A DNA stretch of 7,524 nucleotides from Pseudomonadota bacterium. GTDB lineage: Bacteria; BMS3Abin14. The DNA is taken from NCBI GenBank assembly GCA_030636965.1, contig DAOVVW010000035.1, positions 1-7,524 on the forward strand. Direction: 5' to 3'. Positions 1 through 6,106 of this stretch are shown here, one piece after another. Position 1 is the stretch's first letter. Every line of letters starts with the position of its first letter. Both the position numbers and the translations under genes were made by a program. The notes beneath the pieces were generated by a model. It was not told where the DNA came from, did not search any database, and saw only the letters and a list, made by a program, of their open reading frames with translations.

Positions 1-93
1 ATAGCTCTTGCCATGGCAGGAACCATTGTCCTGGGAGTTCTCCCGGGCGGGGTGCTGGAAGCGGCTCGTTTGTCTGTGATGTCCCTTCTGTAA
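1..93 (+). CDS. nuoN: C-terminal end of probable NADH-quinone oxidoreductase subunit N (partial, 5' end outside window)
   Basis: An open frame enters from the left edge and ends in TAA at 91-93, giving 30 residues. They read as the end of a transmembrane helix followed by a short tail; the segment AGTIVLGVLPG is like the last helix of the NuoN/NuoM/NuoL antiporter-like family, where a G-x-x-P-G turn near the C-terminus is common. NuoN is normally the last gene of a complex I operon, which fits the gap that follows. The complex would take electrons from NADH or ferredoxin into the quinone pool that the downstream genes oxidise. Identification rests on 30 residues, so another NuoM/MrpD-like subunit is possible. 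Confidence 0.55.
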   Translation: MALAMAGTIVLGVLPGGVLEAARLSVMSLL

Positions 94-108
94 GATAAAA
101 TCCTTTTT

Positions 109-135
109 CACCACAGAGTCACAGAGAACACAGAG
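109..135. repeat. Triple CACAGAG repeat
   Basis: CACAGAG occurs three times, at 112-118, 120-126 and 129-135, separated by 1 and 2 bases and preceded by a short T run. I recall similar CACAGAG-rich stretches scattered between genes in many environmental bacterial genomes, so it is probably one copy of a dispersed intergenic repeat. Its function is unknown. Confidence 0.55.
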
Positions 136-160
136 GAAACCTGATCTTGGGGTTCAATCA

Positions 161-186
161 AACTAACAACTAACAACAAACAACTT
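161..186. repeat. 7-base tandem repeat (AACTAAC-like)
   Basis: AACTAAC is at 161-167 and 168-174, a variant AACAAAC at 175-181, and a partial unit AACTT at 182-186. This is a short degenerate tandem array, typical of a noncoding spacer. Confidence 0.5.
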
Positions 187-200
187 CCAACCGGATTTAT

Positions 201-250
201 CCAATTTCCAATCTCTAATTTCCAATGCTCCAATTTCGATTCTCGATTCC
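201..250. repeat. Degenerate 14-15-base tandem repeat (AATTTCCAAT-like)
   Basis: AATTT begins at 203, 217 and 232. The first two are followed by CCAAT, and the third diverges to CGATT and then CGATTCC. The period is 14-15 bases. It abuts the 161-186 array, so the two may be parts of one composite spacer repeat. Confidence 0.5.
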
Positions 251-253
251 TTA

Positions 254-286
254 ACTTGACTCAAGTCAAGTACAGCCTGCTATACT
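254..286 (+). promoter_or_regulatory. Possible sigma-70 promoter with palindrome over the -35 box
   Basis: TTGACT (256-261) and TATACT (281-286) are close to the -35 and -10 consensus but are 19 bases apart, 2 more than ideal. The -35 box lies inside an 18-base inverted repeat (254-271) with 7-base arms ACTTGAC and GTCAAGT around TCAA. An operator overlapping the promoter would explain it, though an AT-rich chance palindrome cannot be excluded. It would drive the operon that starts at 448. Confidence 0.35.
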
Positions 287-447
287 TAAGTTTATCTAAA
301 AAAGGCGATCCACACCGGATTGCTGGGAAAAGGAGAAAGGGTGGTCGACAGCTCTGTTCCTGCATCACCCTGACCGGTCTGCTTAGGGGATAGTCCGGCC
401 ATCCAGCGAACGTCATAACGGGCATTGGATAACCCAAGAGAGGATTC

Positions 448-2289
448 ATGCGCAGTTTCGACATTGTAATTCCCGACTATCATTTCTGGAGGCAGAATAT
501 TAAATGCCAGACGGGTTGCCCCGTGGATACGGATTCCAGGGGTTACGTGATGGCCATTTCCGCCGGAGATTACGAGAAAGCCTACTGGATCGCCAGAATG
601 CCCAACCCCTTTGCCTCCATCTGCGGGAGGATATGCAGCGCACCGTGTGAGCTGGCGTGCCGCAGGAAGGATATCGATGCTCCTATCTCCATCAGGGCTC
701 TGAAGGGATTCGTAACTGAAAAGTTCGGTGCAGAAATATACTCCGACAAAGAGAACTTTGCCGAGAACTTCAAGGAGAGATTCAAAAGGGAGGGCTCAGG
801 GATCGTGGGTATAGCAGCGAACACCGACCTTCCCGTATCCATTATCGGTGCCGGACCTGCAGGCCTTTCCTGTGCCCACGACCTTGCTCTTATGGGGTAC
901 AAACCGGTTGTATACGAGATGGAAAAAGTGGCAGGAGGAATGGCCATCATGGGGATCCCGCCCTACAGGCTGCCACGTGAGGTGATCCAGGCGGAAATAG
1001 ACGCAATAGCTTCACTGGGCGCCGAGATCAGGTTGGGGGTGTGCATTGGCAGGGACGTTTCCTTAGACACACTGATGGATGAGTCCGCAGCGGTACTCCT
1101 TGCCGTGGGGGCAAAAAAACCCGTTATTCTTCCCATTGAAGGCGCCAACGCAGAAGGGGTTTCGGGAGGAGTGGATTTCCTTGCCGACGTATTTACGGGC
1201 AAAGAGGTAAAGATCGGTTCCCGGGTGGTGGTAATAGGCGGCGGCAACGTGGCCTACGATGTGGCAAGGACTGCTGTAAGGCAGAGCGGCGCAGAGTCAG
1301 TTACCCTGGTATGCCTCGAGAAAGAAGACGAGATGCTTGCGGACATCCTGGAGATCGAGGAGGGCGCAGAGGAGGGTGTAGAGAAAATAAACAGCTACGG
1401 CCCGGCCAGGATCAATTCGGATGACATCGGAAAGGCCGTATCGGTCACATTCAAACGATGCATATCAATGTTCGACTACGAGGAAAGGTTCGCACCCAGG
1501 TTCGATGAGTCGGACGTTGTGACTATCCCTGCCGACACGGTTTTCTTTTCAGTGGGACAAACCTTTGATCACACCTTCCTGGAGGGAAGCGGAACCGATC
1601 CCGGCATCACCGACAGGGGTACTGTAGATGTTCCCGAAGGCGAAGTTGCCACTTCCGTTCCCGGTCTCTTCGCAGCTGGAGACCTTGCCTACGGTCCCAG
1701 GCTGGTAATAGATGCCGTTGCCAGCGGAAAGAAAGCAGCCCTTGCAATACACGACTATATCTCTAAAAAGAGCACTGGGATCAGAGTATCCGAAGACCAC
1801 ACTGTGACCTACGAAAATGAAGTATCGCAAGACATCGTACATCACCCCAGAGATTTCGAAAAGACCCGAAGAAGGTCAGTGCCCACGGTCAACCCATCCG
1901 TGAGAGTAAAAGAGCTCAATATGCTGGTGGAGACCGGGTTTACCAATGACATGGCCGAAGAGCAGGGAGGCAGGTGCCTTAACTGCGCAGTAAATACGAT
2001 CTTTGACAGTGAACTTTGCATTCTCTGCGGAGGGTGCGCAGATGTCTGTCCAGAGTACTGCCTGAGGCTTGTGAGCCTTGAACGTATCAGGGGTGATGAA
2101 ACCCTGACGGAGCTTTACCGGAACAGGTACGGCAGCGATCCGGAAGGCAGCGGGTCTGCGATTATTAAGGACGAGGACAGATGCATCAGGTGCAGCCTGT
2201 GTGCGAAAAAATGTCCTACTGACACAATAACGATGGAGCGGTTTGTTTTCAGGGAGGCTGTAACTGATGAGTGGGGAGACTCAAGGTAA
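448..2289 (+). CDS. Cytoplasmic Fe-S flavoprotein, GltD/NfnB-like NAD(P) oxidoreductase with C-terminal ferredoxin domain
   Basis: 613 residues, no signal peptide or membrane helix, so it should be cytoplasmic. The N-terminal GltD-type Fe-S domain has Cys20, 24, 59, 63, 67 and 71. The FAD Rossmann motif GAGPAG is at 134-139, the dinucleotide motif GGGNVA at 264-269, and the second FAD contact, AAGD, ends at Asp412. The C-terminal part carries Cys510/513, then two clusters of the CxxCxxCxxxC type (Cys524-527-530-534 and Cys579-582-585-589). The family moves electrons between NAD(P)H, FAD and Fe-S clusters; glutamate synthase small subunit and NfnB are relatives. No glutamate synthase large subunit or NfnA is nearby, and the Rieske gene overlaps its end, so I infer a role with the Rieske/cytochrome b complex. 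The start follows AGAGAGGA and has an in-frame stop at 430. Confidence 0.85.
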   Translation: MRSFDIVIPDYHFWRQNIKCQTGCPVDTDSRGYVMAISAGDYEKAYWIARMPNPFASICGRICSAPCELACRRKDIDAPISIRALKGFVTEKFGAEIYSDKENFAENFKERFKREGSGIVGIAANTDLPVSIIGAGPAGLSCAHDLALMGYKPVVYEMEKVAGGMAIMGIPPYRLPREVIQAEIDAIASLGAEIRLGVCIGRDVSLDTLMDESAAVLLAVGAKKPVILPIEGANAEGVSGGVDFLADVFTGKEVKIGSRVVVIGGGNVAYDVARTAVRQSGAESVTLVCLEKEDEMLADILEIEEGAEEGVEKINSYGPARINSDDIGKAVSVTFKRCISMFDYEERFAPRFDESDVVTIPADTVFFSVGQTFDHTFLEGSGTDPGITDRGTVDVPEGEVATSVPGLFAAGDLAYGPRLVIDAVASGKKAALAIHDYISKKSTGIRVSEDHTVTYENEVSQDIVHHPRDFEKTRRRSVPTVNPSVRVKELNMLVETGFTNDMAEEQGGRCLNCAVNTIFDSELCILCGGCADVCPEYCLRLVSLERIRGDETLTELYRNRYGSDPEGSGSAIIKDEDRCIRCSLCAKKCPTDTITMERFVFREAVTDEWGDSR

Positions 2290-2743
2290 AAGGAAATTTT
2301 CCAGGCGCGATTTCCTGGGCCTGGCTACCATATGGGCGGCTGTAATATCCGGCTTTACGGTTCTGGCCGGAGTCTTTCGCATGACGAAGGCCAACGTCTA
2401 TTACGAAGACTCCAAGAAGTTCAAGATAGGAAAGCCCGAGGAGTTTCCTATAGGAACGGTCAAACAACTGGATGAAAAGAGGGTCTTCATCTTTGCTAGT
2501 AATGATGGACTCCATGCCATAACAAGTGTCTGTACTCACCTTGGGTGCATCGTCGCTGCCACAGATTGGGGTTTTCAGTGCCCCTGCCACGGGTCGCAGT
2601 TTAACAGCGACGGAAAGGTTATAGCCGGACCGGCCCCGAGACCTCTTCCGTGGCTTGAAGTGAGCAGACACGTAGATGGTAACCTCATGGTTGACGCGAG
2701 CAAGGAGGTCAAGCCCGGGACCAAGGTCAAGATTTATCTTTGA
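2267..2743 (+). CDS. Rieske [2Fe-2S] protein of a bc1/b6f-type complex
   Basis: 158 residues. The N-terminus has a twin-arginine motif, SRRDFLG (12-18), then a hydrophobic anchor (about 19-38), so the cluster domain sits outside the cytoplasmic membrane after Tat export. The cluster boxes are CTHLGC (89-94) and CPCHGS (105-110): Cys89, His91, Cys105 and His108 should bind the cluster, and Cys94-Cys107 should form the family disulfide. The Pro loop GPAPRPLP follows. The protein would take one electron from quinol at the Qo site of cytochrome b and pass it to a c-type heme. Residue 112 is Phe in place of the Tyr of high-potential Rieske proteins. The start at 2267 has AGGGAGG 9 bases upstream and overlaps the flavoprotein gene by 23 bases, suggesting translational coupling. 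The stop codon lies in the first bases of a repeat. Confidence 0.95.
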   Translation: MSGETQGKRKFSRRDFLGLATIWAAVISGFTVLAGVFRMTKANVYYEDSKKFKIGKPEEFPIGTVKQLDEKRVFIFASNDGLHAITSVCTHLGCIVAATDWGFQCPCHGSQFNSDGKVIAGPAPRPLPWLEVSRHVDGNLMVDASKEVKPGTKVKIYL

Positions 2744-2911
2744 TAGGATCGCAAAAAGTCCGTTACCGGCTTTTTGCTCCTCGGAAAGCGAAAAGCGTCG
2801 TTTCCGCTTTCCTCACGGATAAACAACTTGCGTTGCAAGTTATTTATCCGGGCGCCCCTTATGGGCGCGGTGTTGATAGGGTCGCAAAAAAGTCCATCCA
2901 TGGCTTTTTAC
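2740..2911 (+). repeat. Modular hairpin repeat, copy A (one full unit plus the start of a second)
   Basis: It starts TTGATAGG at 2740 and starts again at 2873, so the unit is 133 bases. Hairpins in order: 2751-2777 (GCAAAAAG with CTTTTTGC, T bulge, inner CCG/CGG); 2783-2812 (GGAAAGCG with CGCTTTCC plus AAA/TTT); 2817-2849 (14 pairs and one C-A mismatch around loop GTT); 2852-2868 (GCGCCC with GGGCGC). The second unit keeps only its first hairpin (2887-2909). Copy B at 5967-6102 is the same unit reversed. It fills nearly the whole Rieske-cytochrome b gap. No hairpin is followed by a T run, so this is not a typical terminator array. Confidence 0.85.
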
Positions 2912-2917
2912 TTATTT

Positions 2918-2925
2918 AGGAAGGA
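2918..2925 (+). promoter_or_regulatory. Ribosome binding site of cytochrome b with two possible ATG starts
   Basis: AGGAAGGA directly abuts ATG 2926, and a second in-frame ATG follows at 2929. Only the 5' half of the site is well spaced for the first ATG; the whole site is better placed for the second. The product would differ by one Met. The last hairpin of repeat A ends 8 bases before this site and could affect its access. Confidence 0.5.
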
Positions 2926-4464
2926 ATGATGGAAAACTCAAAAGAGACCGGAATAAAGAAGCTCCTTGAGAACATTAAAAAGCTCAAGAGTTCAATGGCG
3001 GCTTCCTACATCCGGGAAGGCAAGCCCGAATCCGATATGTCCAGGGCTGCCGTTATGTTCAACAATTTCTTCCTGCATTTTCAGGGTGTAAAGACCCACC
3101 TGAATACCCTCAGGCCCACCTATACATTCGGATTAGGTTTGATCGCCCTCTTCCTGCTGGTATTCACAACCATCTCCGGCTTCCTCCTCATGATCTATTA
3201 CAATCCCTCCATCGAACATGCCTACAATACTGTGAAAGACATCAGGTACGTCGTCTTCGGGGGAGACCTGACAAGGAACATCCACAAGTGGGCAGGCGAG
3301 GGGATGCTGATTTTCGTGATCCTTCACATGGCAAGGGTCCTTTACACCGGTTCCTACAAGAGGGGAAGGGAGTTTAACTGGGTTATCGGCATCGTTCTTC
3401 TGTCTCTCACCTTCGTGCTGAACTTCACCGGCTACCTCCTTCCCTGGGATCAACTCTCCTACTGGGCCCTTGTAATTGGTTCAAATATTGCTCAATCTCC
3501 CAAAGAGATCACGGACATTCTCGGTATAACCAAATTTTTCGATATTGGTGGATTTCAGAAGGAACTGCTCCTTGGCGGAACGATACCCGGCAAGGAAACA
3601 CTCACCAGGGTTTACTTCCTGCACATTATGCTACTCCCTCTCTTCCTCTTCACTTTTTTGGGCGCCCACTTCTGGCGGGTGCGCAAGGACGGCGGGCTCA
3701 CGAAGCCGGATGACTTTGTACCCTCAATCTCCCCGGAAAAGATGGGCGGCATTTTCACGACCCACAAGACATATGGCCTCATGGCTCTTGCCAGGGGAAA
3801 AACGCCTGCAGTGGACAGGGATGTGGAAAACACGGTTCTTTCCTGGCCGCACCTGCTAAGGGCAGAAACTGCGGTATTCATGCTGACGCTTGCAGGGGTC
3901 CTCATCTACTCATACTTCGTCAGCGCTCCTTTAAAAGAGCTTGCAGCTCCCCTGATACCGGAAAACCCTGCCAAGGCACCATGGTACTTCCTTGGGCTCC
4001 AGGAACTGGTCTCGTATTCGGCGTTCATGGGTGGTATTGCCCTGCCGTCCCTGGCCCTGTTGGGCCTGGGTCTCATCCCCTACCTGGACAGGGAGCAGGA
4101 CCACGTGGGGGTCTGGTTCTCCAGCAGGCAGGGACTATATGTGACCATAACGTCCTTTATTGTTGGAACCGCGGTACTCATAGGCATACTGGTTATAGTC
4201 ATCAATTTCGGGTGGTTCAGAAACTGGTGGCCCGATGTACCCCAGGTGCTCATCACCCTTGTAAATCCCGGGACCATCTGGGTGGCCTTTACCATTGCCT
4301 GGTCGGTGCTGGTAATAAACCGGACGGATTCAACCAGGATGGGGGCCCTTGCCCTGTTCACCCTCTTCCTCCTGAGCTTCCTGATCCTGACCTACGTGGG
4401 AACCGAGCTCAGAGGTCCTAACTGGGAATTTTACTGGTCAAGATCACAATGGCCGGTGCACTAG
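2926..4464 (+). CDS. Cytochrome b, fused b6/subunit IV type, of a Rieske/cytochrome b complex
   Basis: 512 residues with about nine membrane helices (near 66-92, 122-142, 152-172, 230-250, 315-334, 366-388, 406-428, 449-465, 472-491). Bis-His ligands for the two b hemes are His120/His134 (13 residues between) and His233/His248 (14 between); the longer second interval is the b6f-style spacing, while bc1 has 13 in both. The Qo loop GYLLPWDQ is at 169-176. The position of PEWY holds APWY (351-354) within NPAKAPWYFLGLQEL, a form I know from menaquinol-linked cytochromes b. There is no cysteine in the protein, so a thioether-bound heme ci as in b6 is excluded. About 65 mostly charged residues precede the first helix. 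The protein oxidises quinol on the outer side and returns electrons to the inner side. The next gene begins 13 bases after the stop. Confidence 0.95.
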   Translation: MMENSKETGIKKLLENIKKLKSSMAASYIREGKPESDMSRAAVMFNNFFLHFQGVKTHLNTLRPTYTFGLGLIALFLLVFTTISGFLLMIYYNPSIEHAYNTVKDIRYVVFGGDLTRNIHKWAGEGMLIFVILHMARVLYTGSYKRGREFNWVIGIVLLSLTFVLNFTGYLLPWDQLSYWALVIGSNIAQSPKEITDILGITKFFDIGGFQKELLLGGTIPGKETLTRVYFLHIMLLPLFLFTFLGAHFWRVRKDGGLTKPDDFVPSISPEKMGGIFTTHKTYGLMALARGKTPAVDRDVENTVLSWPHLLRAETAVFMLTLAGVLIYSYFVSAPLKELAAPLIPENPAKAPWYFLGLQELVSYSAFMGGIALPSLALLGLGLIPYLDREQDHVGVWFSSRQGLYVTITSFIVGTAVLIGILVIVINFGWFRNWWPDVPQVLITLVNPGTIWVAFTIAWSVLVINRTDSTRMGALALFTLFLLSFLILTYVGTELRGPNWEFYWSRSQWPVH

Positions 4465-4477
4465 GAGAGAGAAGCAG

Positions 4478-5902
4478 ATGTATCAGAGGTTCTACACAGC
4501 TCTGCTGATCGTTTCATCCGTGGCCCTCTTTATTTTCACCCTGATGGCGGGATACAGAGAGATAACGCCGGATTACAAGAGCTACAAATCCGAGTACAGG
4601 GATCTTTTCAGGAGTAAGGCCACCGGGGAATTCATGAAGAAAAAGGCAGAATCCATCGATTTTTCAGTTCAGCAGGTATACTTGGGAAAGCTCAACAGAA
4701 TCGACAGATGTATTAACTGCCACCTCGGCGTGGAAAATCCCCTCATGGAAGATGCTGAGGTGCCATTTAAAATGCACAGCGGAAACTACCTGGAAACTCA
4801 CCCTGTAGCCGAATTCGGATGCACTGTATGCCACTACGGACAGGGGCGTGCGACAAACGCCGAGGATGCTCACGGAACAGACCGTGAAACTCACTGGGAC
4901 TGGCCCATCCTGCCCTTGAAATATATCGATAGCGCCTGTGCCCAATGTCATGACCAGGAGATGCTGGCCGAAAACGGTGCAGACAGGGTGCTGAGAGGCG
5001 AAAAGCAGTTTGTGGAAAAGGGATGCCGCGGTTGCCACAAAGTAAATGGCATAGGTGGTGTTCTAGGCAAGGCGCTGGACGGGATCGGTACTCAGCCCAG
5101 GGCCTATTTCCCCATGAGGTATGTGCAGGGCGATAAAACAGCATACACATGGCTGAAAGAGCATTTCGACGATCCAAGATCTATCGTGCCTGAGAGCGAG
5201 ATGCGGATCGTCCTCCTCAAAGATGAGGATGCCGACCTGCTCACGACCTACATTCTCACTATCAGGGCAGATGAAATGCCCCGGGATTACAGGAGGATCA
5301 GGACTGGGACTCAAGAAGTGCCTGGCGGGGAAGAGCTCTACAAGATGTACTGCATTGCATGTCACACAACCGGCAAATACAGCGTCTACGACGAGATCTT
5401 CAAAAGAACAATCCCGGCTATTATGAATCCGACGTTCCTGAGGGTTGCCGACGACAATCAACTCAGGAGATTCATTGAAGATGGCCGGGCCAATACCCAA
5501 ATGACGGATTGGAAGGAAGATGCGGCAGGTCTTACCGATGATGAGATAGGCAGGATTGTTGAGTTCCTGGCCAAAAGCAGGCCTGCGAAGAGAGGTAAAC
5601 TTTTCGGGCGATCCATATTCGATGGAGATACAGCTCGGGGCCGGGATATTTACGAAACAAGGTGTGCTCTTTGCCACGGCGAAGATGGTATGGGAGGCAA
5701 GAATCGGCTGGGGATCAGCCTTGTCACCCCTGTCGTAAAGGAAGCCGATCCTGAGTTCCTCCTTCAAACGGTAAGGGATGGACGGGAGGGAACTCCCATG
5801 ATCCCCTTTGGCAGCAGCGGGATTAATCTCAGTGATCAGGACATCCTGGATGTGGTTGGTTATGTGAGAACAATTAAGCCGACAGCGTCGCCCAAAGAGT
5901 GA
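4478..5902 (+). CDS. Membrane-anchored hexaheme cytochrome c of the Rieske/cytochrome b operon
   Basis: 474 residues. A single N-terminal hydrophobic segment (about 8-26) looks like an uncleaved anchor, leaving the rest outside the membrane. Six CxxCH heme sites begin at Cys78, 115, 154, 183, 292 and 396. The first three form a compact multiheme module rich in extra His. The last three each head a class I cytochrome c domain with a plausible distal Met (Met242 in SEM, Met342 in TQM, Met441 in TPM). It probably replaces cytochrome c1/f as acceptor from the Rieske cluster and passes electrons to soluble cytochromes such as the two diheme proteins downstream. It starts 13 bases after cytochrome b, with AGGAGAGAGAAG upstream, so co-translation is likely. 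Long antisense frames over it are shadows of this biased coding sequence. Confidence 0.9.
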   Translation: MYQRFYTALLIVSSVALFIFTLMAGYREITPDYKSYKSEYRDLFRSKATGEFMKKKAESIDFSVQQVYLGKLNRIDRCINCHLGVENPLMEDAEVPFKMHSGNYLETHPVAEFGCTVCHYGQGRATNAEDAHGTDRETHWDWPILPLKYIDSACAQCHDQEMLAENGADRVLRGEKQFVEKGCRGCHKVNGIGGVLGKALDGIGTQPRAYFPMRYVQGDKTAYTWLKEHFDDPRSIVPESEMRIVLLKDEDADLLTTYILTIRADEMPRDYRRIRTGTQEVPGGEELYKMYCIACHTTGKYSVYDEIFKRTIPAIMNPTFLRVADDNQLRRFIEDGRANTQMTDWKEDAAGLTDDEIGRIVEFLAKSRPAKRGKLFGRSIFDGDTARGRDIYETRCALCHGEDGMGGKNRLGISLVTPVVKEADPEFLLQTVRDGREGTPMIPFGSSGINLSDQDILDVVGYVRTIKPTASPKE

Positions 5903-5966
5903 GATACAGTATGAAAGTGGACTGTCGAAACCGAGCTTATTATCCTTAATGACTTTGCAAACAGTC

Positions 5967-6102
5967 ATCAAGGCGCCCATTTAAGGGCGCCCAAATCAAT
6001 GACTTGCATAGCAAGTTGTTGAGTTGTGAGGAAAGTGAAAATGACACTTTTCGCTTTCCGCGGAGTAAAAAGCCATGGATGGACTTTTTACGACCCTATC
6101 AA
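5967..6102 (-). repeat. Modular hairpin repeat, copy B (inverted relative to copy A)
   Basis: Read on the - strand from 6102 it runs TTGATAGGGTCG and then the same four hairpins in the same order as copy A, with TTGAT again 131 bases later (5971-5967). In + coordinates: GGCGCCC/GGGCGCC at 5972-5991; a 12-pair stem with two G-T pairs at 5996-6022; a 12-pair stem with one G-T pair at 6030-6059; and GTAAAAAG/CTTTTTAC at 6065-6091 with inner CCAT/ATGG. Identity to copy A is roughly 75-80% by eye. A further small stem, TGACT/AGTCA, lies just outside at 5950-5967. The copy fills most of the gap between the hexaheme and first diheme genes. Confidence 0.85.
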
Positions 6103-6106
6103 TATT

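Larger units (their letters stand above)
94..447. other. Intergenic region with degenerate short repeats and a possible promoter
   Basis: This 354-base gap separates the NuoN-like tail from the flavoprotein gene. The left half is A/C-rich and built of short imperfect repeats (109-135, 161-186, 201-250, listed separately). A promoter-like pair and a palindrome lie at 254-286. From about 300 to 447 the composition returns to that of the genes, but I see no convincing coding frame: the flavoprotein frame is closed by TAA at 430-432. If the promoter is real, this stretch is an untranslated leader of about 150 bases. No tRNA, riboswitch or strong terminator is recognisable. Confidence 0.6.

Noticed and set aside
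261..483. Two short - strand frames in the gap before the flavoprotein
   Set aside because: They overlap the gene start, lack convincing binding sites and show no family features.
448..2289. Naming the flavoprotein gltD (glutamate synthase small subunit)
   Set aside because: There is no large subunit nearby, the protein has an added two-cluster ferredoxin domain, and its neighbours are all respiratory.
2249..2671. 140-codon - strand frame opposite the Rieske gene
   Set aside because: It has no family signature, and the + strand clearly encodes both Rieske cluster boxes.
2740..2911. Repeat A as a rho-independent terminator array
   Set aside because: The hairpins are not followed by a T run, and termination here would cut off cytochrome b from its Rieske partner. 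A partial effect cannot be excluded.
3981..4421. 146-codon + strand frame in another phase of cytochrome b
   Set aside because: It is inside the cytochrome b gene, low in plausible structure and has no binding site. The main frame carries the family motifs.
5063..5980. Open frame of 305 codons on the - strand under the hexaheme cytochrome
   Set aside because: It lies opposite a gene with six heme motifs, shows no recognisable domain, and its first codons fall in repeat B. It is a shadow frame.
2740..6102. CRISPR array
   Set aside because: The units are two inverted, widely separated copies with internal hairpins. There are no regular spacers and no cas genes.
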